A program made the translations under genes and the position numbers. Shown here piece after piece: positions 24,980 through 26,902 of a stretch of DNA of 26,902 nucleotides (positions are counted from its first letter, which is position 1; each line of letters starts with the position of its first letter). This stretch comes from JAAFHB01 sp037128295 (lineage in GTDB: Bacteria; Bacteroidota; Bacteroidia; Bacteroidales; Prolixibacteraceae). Where the stretch lies: the NCBI GenBank assembly GCA_037128295.1, contig JBAXWR010000085.1:1-26902 (forward strand), in the 5' to 3' direction. The notes under the pieces are model-generated. The model was not told the origin of the DNA. It saw nothing but the letters and a program-made list of their open reading frames with translations, and did no database searches.

Positions 24980-25012
24980 CAAATTTAAAATAAAATAAAT
25001 TAAAAGCACAAA
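24980..25012 (-). promoter_or_regulatory. tracrRNA promoter, overlapping the cas9 leader
   Basis: On the minus strand TAAATTTG (24980-24987) is an exact -7 match and TTTG (25009-25012) a -33 match, 21 bp apart. The -33 box lies 3 bp from the cas9 ATG. Start of transcription is expected near 24973-24976, at the edge of the anti-repeat. Confidence 0.6.
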
Positions 25013-25015
25013 ATT

Positions 25016-26896
25016 ATGGAGAATATTTTAGGTTTAGACCTTGGAACAAATTCAATTGGGTTTTCCATCCGTAATCCACACATTGATAATGATATTATTC
25101 AACAATTTGTGAAATATGGTGCATTGGTTTTTAAAAAAGGCGTGGGTTCTGAAAAGGGGAATGAATTTTCCTATGCTGCAAAACGTACACAAAAACGCTC
25201 CATCCGCCGATTAATTCAATCTAGAAAGTACCGTATTTGGGAAACCCTTGATGTTCTGATGAAAAATGGATTTTGTCCTATAACAGAAGAGGAACTAAAC
25301 CAATGGAGAAGATATGACAAAAAGAATGGGCTAAATCGCAAATATCCTGTCCAGGCAATAAAATTTGAGCAATGGGTAAAATTGGATTTTAATCGTGACG
25401 GAATTCCTGATTATTCAAGTCCTTTTCAATTAAGAAAAGAACTGGCAACTGTTCAATTAGACCTTAAAAATGAGATTGAAAGGCATAAAATCGGAAGAGC
25501 CTTTTATCATATTGCACAGAGAAGAGGTTTTAAAAGCAGTAAAGGGGAAACTATTATAGAACAAGAAAAAGAAGCTGAAGAAAAAGGGTTTGAAATTGAA
25601 ACCGAAAGCCAAATTGATTTAAAACGGTCCGAAAAAAGAGTTGCTGGAAAGATAGAGGAATACATTTTACTGAAAAGAGATAATGGATTTGAAATAAAAA
25701 CCGTTGGTTGGGCTTTGGCCGAATTGGAAAATGAAGGTAACCGAATACGAGAAAATTGGACACCCATTCGTCAACAGTACGAAAACGAAATAAAATATAT
25801 TTTTGATTTTCAAATCCAGTTATCCATTGATAGTTCTTTCTTTAAAGACGTCCATAAAGCGATTTTCTACAAACGCCCTTTACGTTCACAAAAAGGATTG
25901 GTTGGGAAATGCACCCTTGAACCAACAAAAGATCGATGCCCGGTTAGTCATCCTGATTTTGAAGAGTTCCGCGCTTGGAGCTTTATCAACAATATACAGT
26001 TAAAGGAAAAAACTGTTGAAAAGGGAGGTTGGCAAAATCTTGATATTGACACAAAAAAAGCCCTTTATAATAAATGCTTTTTACGGACTAAAGCAAACTT
26101 TAAATTCTTGGAAATCAAAGAGTTTCTTATTAAACACTTCAATCACCATTTTTCGTTCAATTATAATGATAGAACCAACGTAGCAGGATGTCCAATTTCT
26201 GCACGTTTAAAAAACCTTTTTGGCGATGACTGGATTAACTATTATTTCACAACTAATAAAACAAGGATTGATAAGAAAGGTATAAATCACACAGTTACTT
26301 ACAACATAGAAGATATCTGGCATGTATTGTTTTCATTTGAAGACGAAGAGAAAATAATTGAATTTGCTGAAAATAAACTGGATTTAAAAGATAAAAGCAG
26401 GGCTTTTTTAAATTTATGGCTTTCGATTCCGCAAGGATATAGTATGTTAAGTTTAAAAGCTATTAAGAACATTAACCTATTCTTAAAGAAAGGATTGATT
26501 TATACTGATGCTACATTGTTGGCAAAAATACCCGAAATACTTGGAAATGAACTCTGGAAAGAAAATGAGGCAATATTTATCAAAGAAATAGGCTCATTGA
26601 CAGAAAAAAACAGAACGGAAAAACGAATACTAAACATCGCTAATAGCCTTATCTCGCAATATAAGGCAAAATCATTGGATTTTAACGAGCAGTTTGCCTA
26701 TAAAAATACTGATTACAAGTTAGATGATACTGATTACACAGAAATTGAAAATTTTTGTATTGAAGGTTTTGGAGAGAATTCTTGGAAGAAAGATTTCCAA
26801 ATAGAGAAACGATATAGGATAAAAGAAGAAGTGGCAAACCTTTATCAAAGCTTTTTTTCAAGTTCAAATTACTCCCCCAAGAAATATTTGATTTGA
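25016..26896 (+). CDS. cas9: Cas9 (type II-C), N-terminal half; frame closes at 626 codons
   Basis: RuvC-I is LGLDLGTNSIG with catalytic D8; the arginine-rich bridge helix is at 55-75 (KRTQKRSIRRLIQSRKYRIW); FYHIAQRRGFKSS (163-175) and SQKGLVGKCTLE, RCPVSHPDFEEFR and SLKAIKNINLFLKKG are REC-lobe blocks of the large Bacteroidota II-C Cas9s, which are usually ~1,400-1,500 aa. The stop TGA (26894-26896) comes before RuvC-II, HNH, RuvC-III and the PAM-interacting domain, and six bases remain in the window. Dropping one T from TTT at 26892-26894 leaves the frame open to the edge (…KKYLIDLE). The gene is therefore either truncated/frameshifted in nature or affected by a one-base error. As written it could not cut DNA. 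A tracrRNA gene upstream shows that the locus is, or was, a real CRISPR effector locus. Confidence 0.88.
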   Translation: MENILGLDLGTNSIGFSIRNPHIDNDIIQQFVKYGALVFKKGVGSEKGNEFSYAAKRTQKRSIRRLIQSRKYRIWETLDVLMKNGFCPITEEELNQWRRYDKKNGLNRKYPVQAIKFEQWVKLDFNRDGIPDYSSPFQLRKELATVQLDLKNEIERHKIGRAFYHIAQRRGFKSSKGETIIEQEKEAEEKGFEIETESQIDLKRSEKRVAGKIEEYILLKRDNGFEIKTVGWALAELENEGNRIRENWTPIRQQYENEIKYIFDFQIQLSIDSSFFKDVHKAIFYKRPLRSQKGLVGKCTLEPTKDRCPVSHPDFEEFRAWSFINNIQLKEKTVEKGGWQNLDIDTKKALYNKCFLRTKANFKFLEIKEFLIKHFNHHFSFNYNDRTNVAGCPISARLKNLFGDDWINYYFTTNKTRIDKKGINHTVTYNIEDIWHVLFSFEDEEKIIEFAENKLDLKDKSRAFLNLWLSIPQGYSMLSLKAIKNINLFLKKGLIYTDATLLAKIPEILGNELWKENEAIFIKEIGSLTEKNRTEKRILNIANSLISQYKAKSLDFNEQFAYKNTDYKLDDTDYTEIENFCIEGFGENSWKKDFQIEKRYRIKEEVANLYQSFFSSSNYSPKKYLI

Positions 26897-26902
26897 CTTG
26901 AA

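Larger units (their letters stand above)
24330..25015. other. Accessory intergenic region, AAA gene to cas9, 686 bp
   Basis: The left half holds repeat copy 2 and further palindromes; the right half holds the tracrRNA gene and three minus-strand hairpin/T-run elements. ACAAGATCTTGT (24876-24887) is a perfect 12-bp palindrome between two of those terminators. Two short plus-strand frames (24414-24656 and 24738-24932) are not supported as genes. Confidence 0.6.

Noticed and set aside
24958..24987. Stand-alone degenerate CRISPR repeat
   Set aside because: Only one copy and in anti-repeat orientation next to the nexus stem, so the tracrRNA explanation is better; no array is in the window.

Overview
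The window reads as chromosomal DNA of a Bacteroidota bacterium, probably an environmental Bacteroidales/Marinilabiliales-type organism (the lineage below phylum is a guess). The evidence is the TAnnTTTG-type -7 promoter boxes, AT-rich leaders mostly without Shine-Dalgarno sites, a type B C-terminal domain for type IX secretion, a Nudix-type arabinose regulator of the Bacteroides AraR kind, and a Bacteroidota-type II-C Cas9.

Layout. 1-4646: housekeeping genes. A leucyl aminopeptidase runs off the left edge on the minus strand, divergent from mqnC (futalosine menaquinone pathway) and speA (arginine decarboxylase). 4647-11362: a 0.65 kb AT-rich gap, then three exported proteins: a glycine-rich multi-domain adhesin-like protein, a 369-aa secreted protein, and a PKD/Ig protein with a type IX sorting domain. 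The last two share an N-terminal sequence pattern. Between them (9442-9528) the DNA can fold into a three-way junction. 11440-12452: a minus-strand trio (YtxH-like, holin-like membrane protein, unknown protein). 12631-19035: a complete L-arabinose catabolic cluster, araR - araA - sodium/sugar symporter - araD - araB, all on the plus strand. It takes arabinose in and converts it through ribulose and ribulose-5-phosphate to xylulose-5-phosphate. 19515-22572: a small conserved protein, an amino-acid permease with a strong terminator, and an exported tocopherol-cyclase-like protein.

22573-26902 is the accessory end. An AAA+ ATPase/PD-(D/E)XK protein gene lies between two direct copies of a ~70-bp repeat carrying a hairpin. 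Debris of palindromic repeats follows. Last comes a type II-C CRISPR effector locus: a tracrRNA gene on the minus strand, read from an element in its own anti-repeat/promoter region immediately upstream of cas9, then cas9 on the plus strand. The cas9 frame closes at 626 codons, six bases from the window edge and before the RuvC-II/HNH half. It is therefore either broken or affected by a one-base error. No CRISPR array, cas1 or cas2 lies inside the window.

The most interesting points are the minus-strand tracrRNA with its promoter overlapping the cas9 start, the interrupted cas9, the repeat-bracketed ATPase/nuclease gene, and the three-way-junction RNA candidate between the secreted-protein genes. 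All structures were found by eye; no folding or database search was run.
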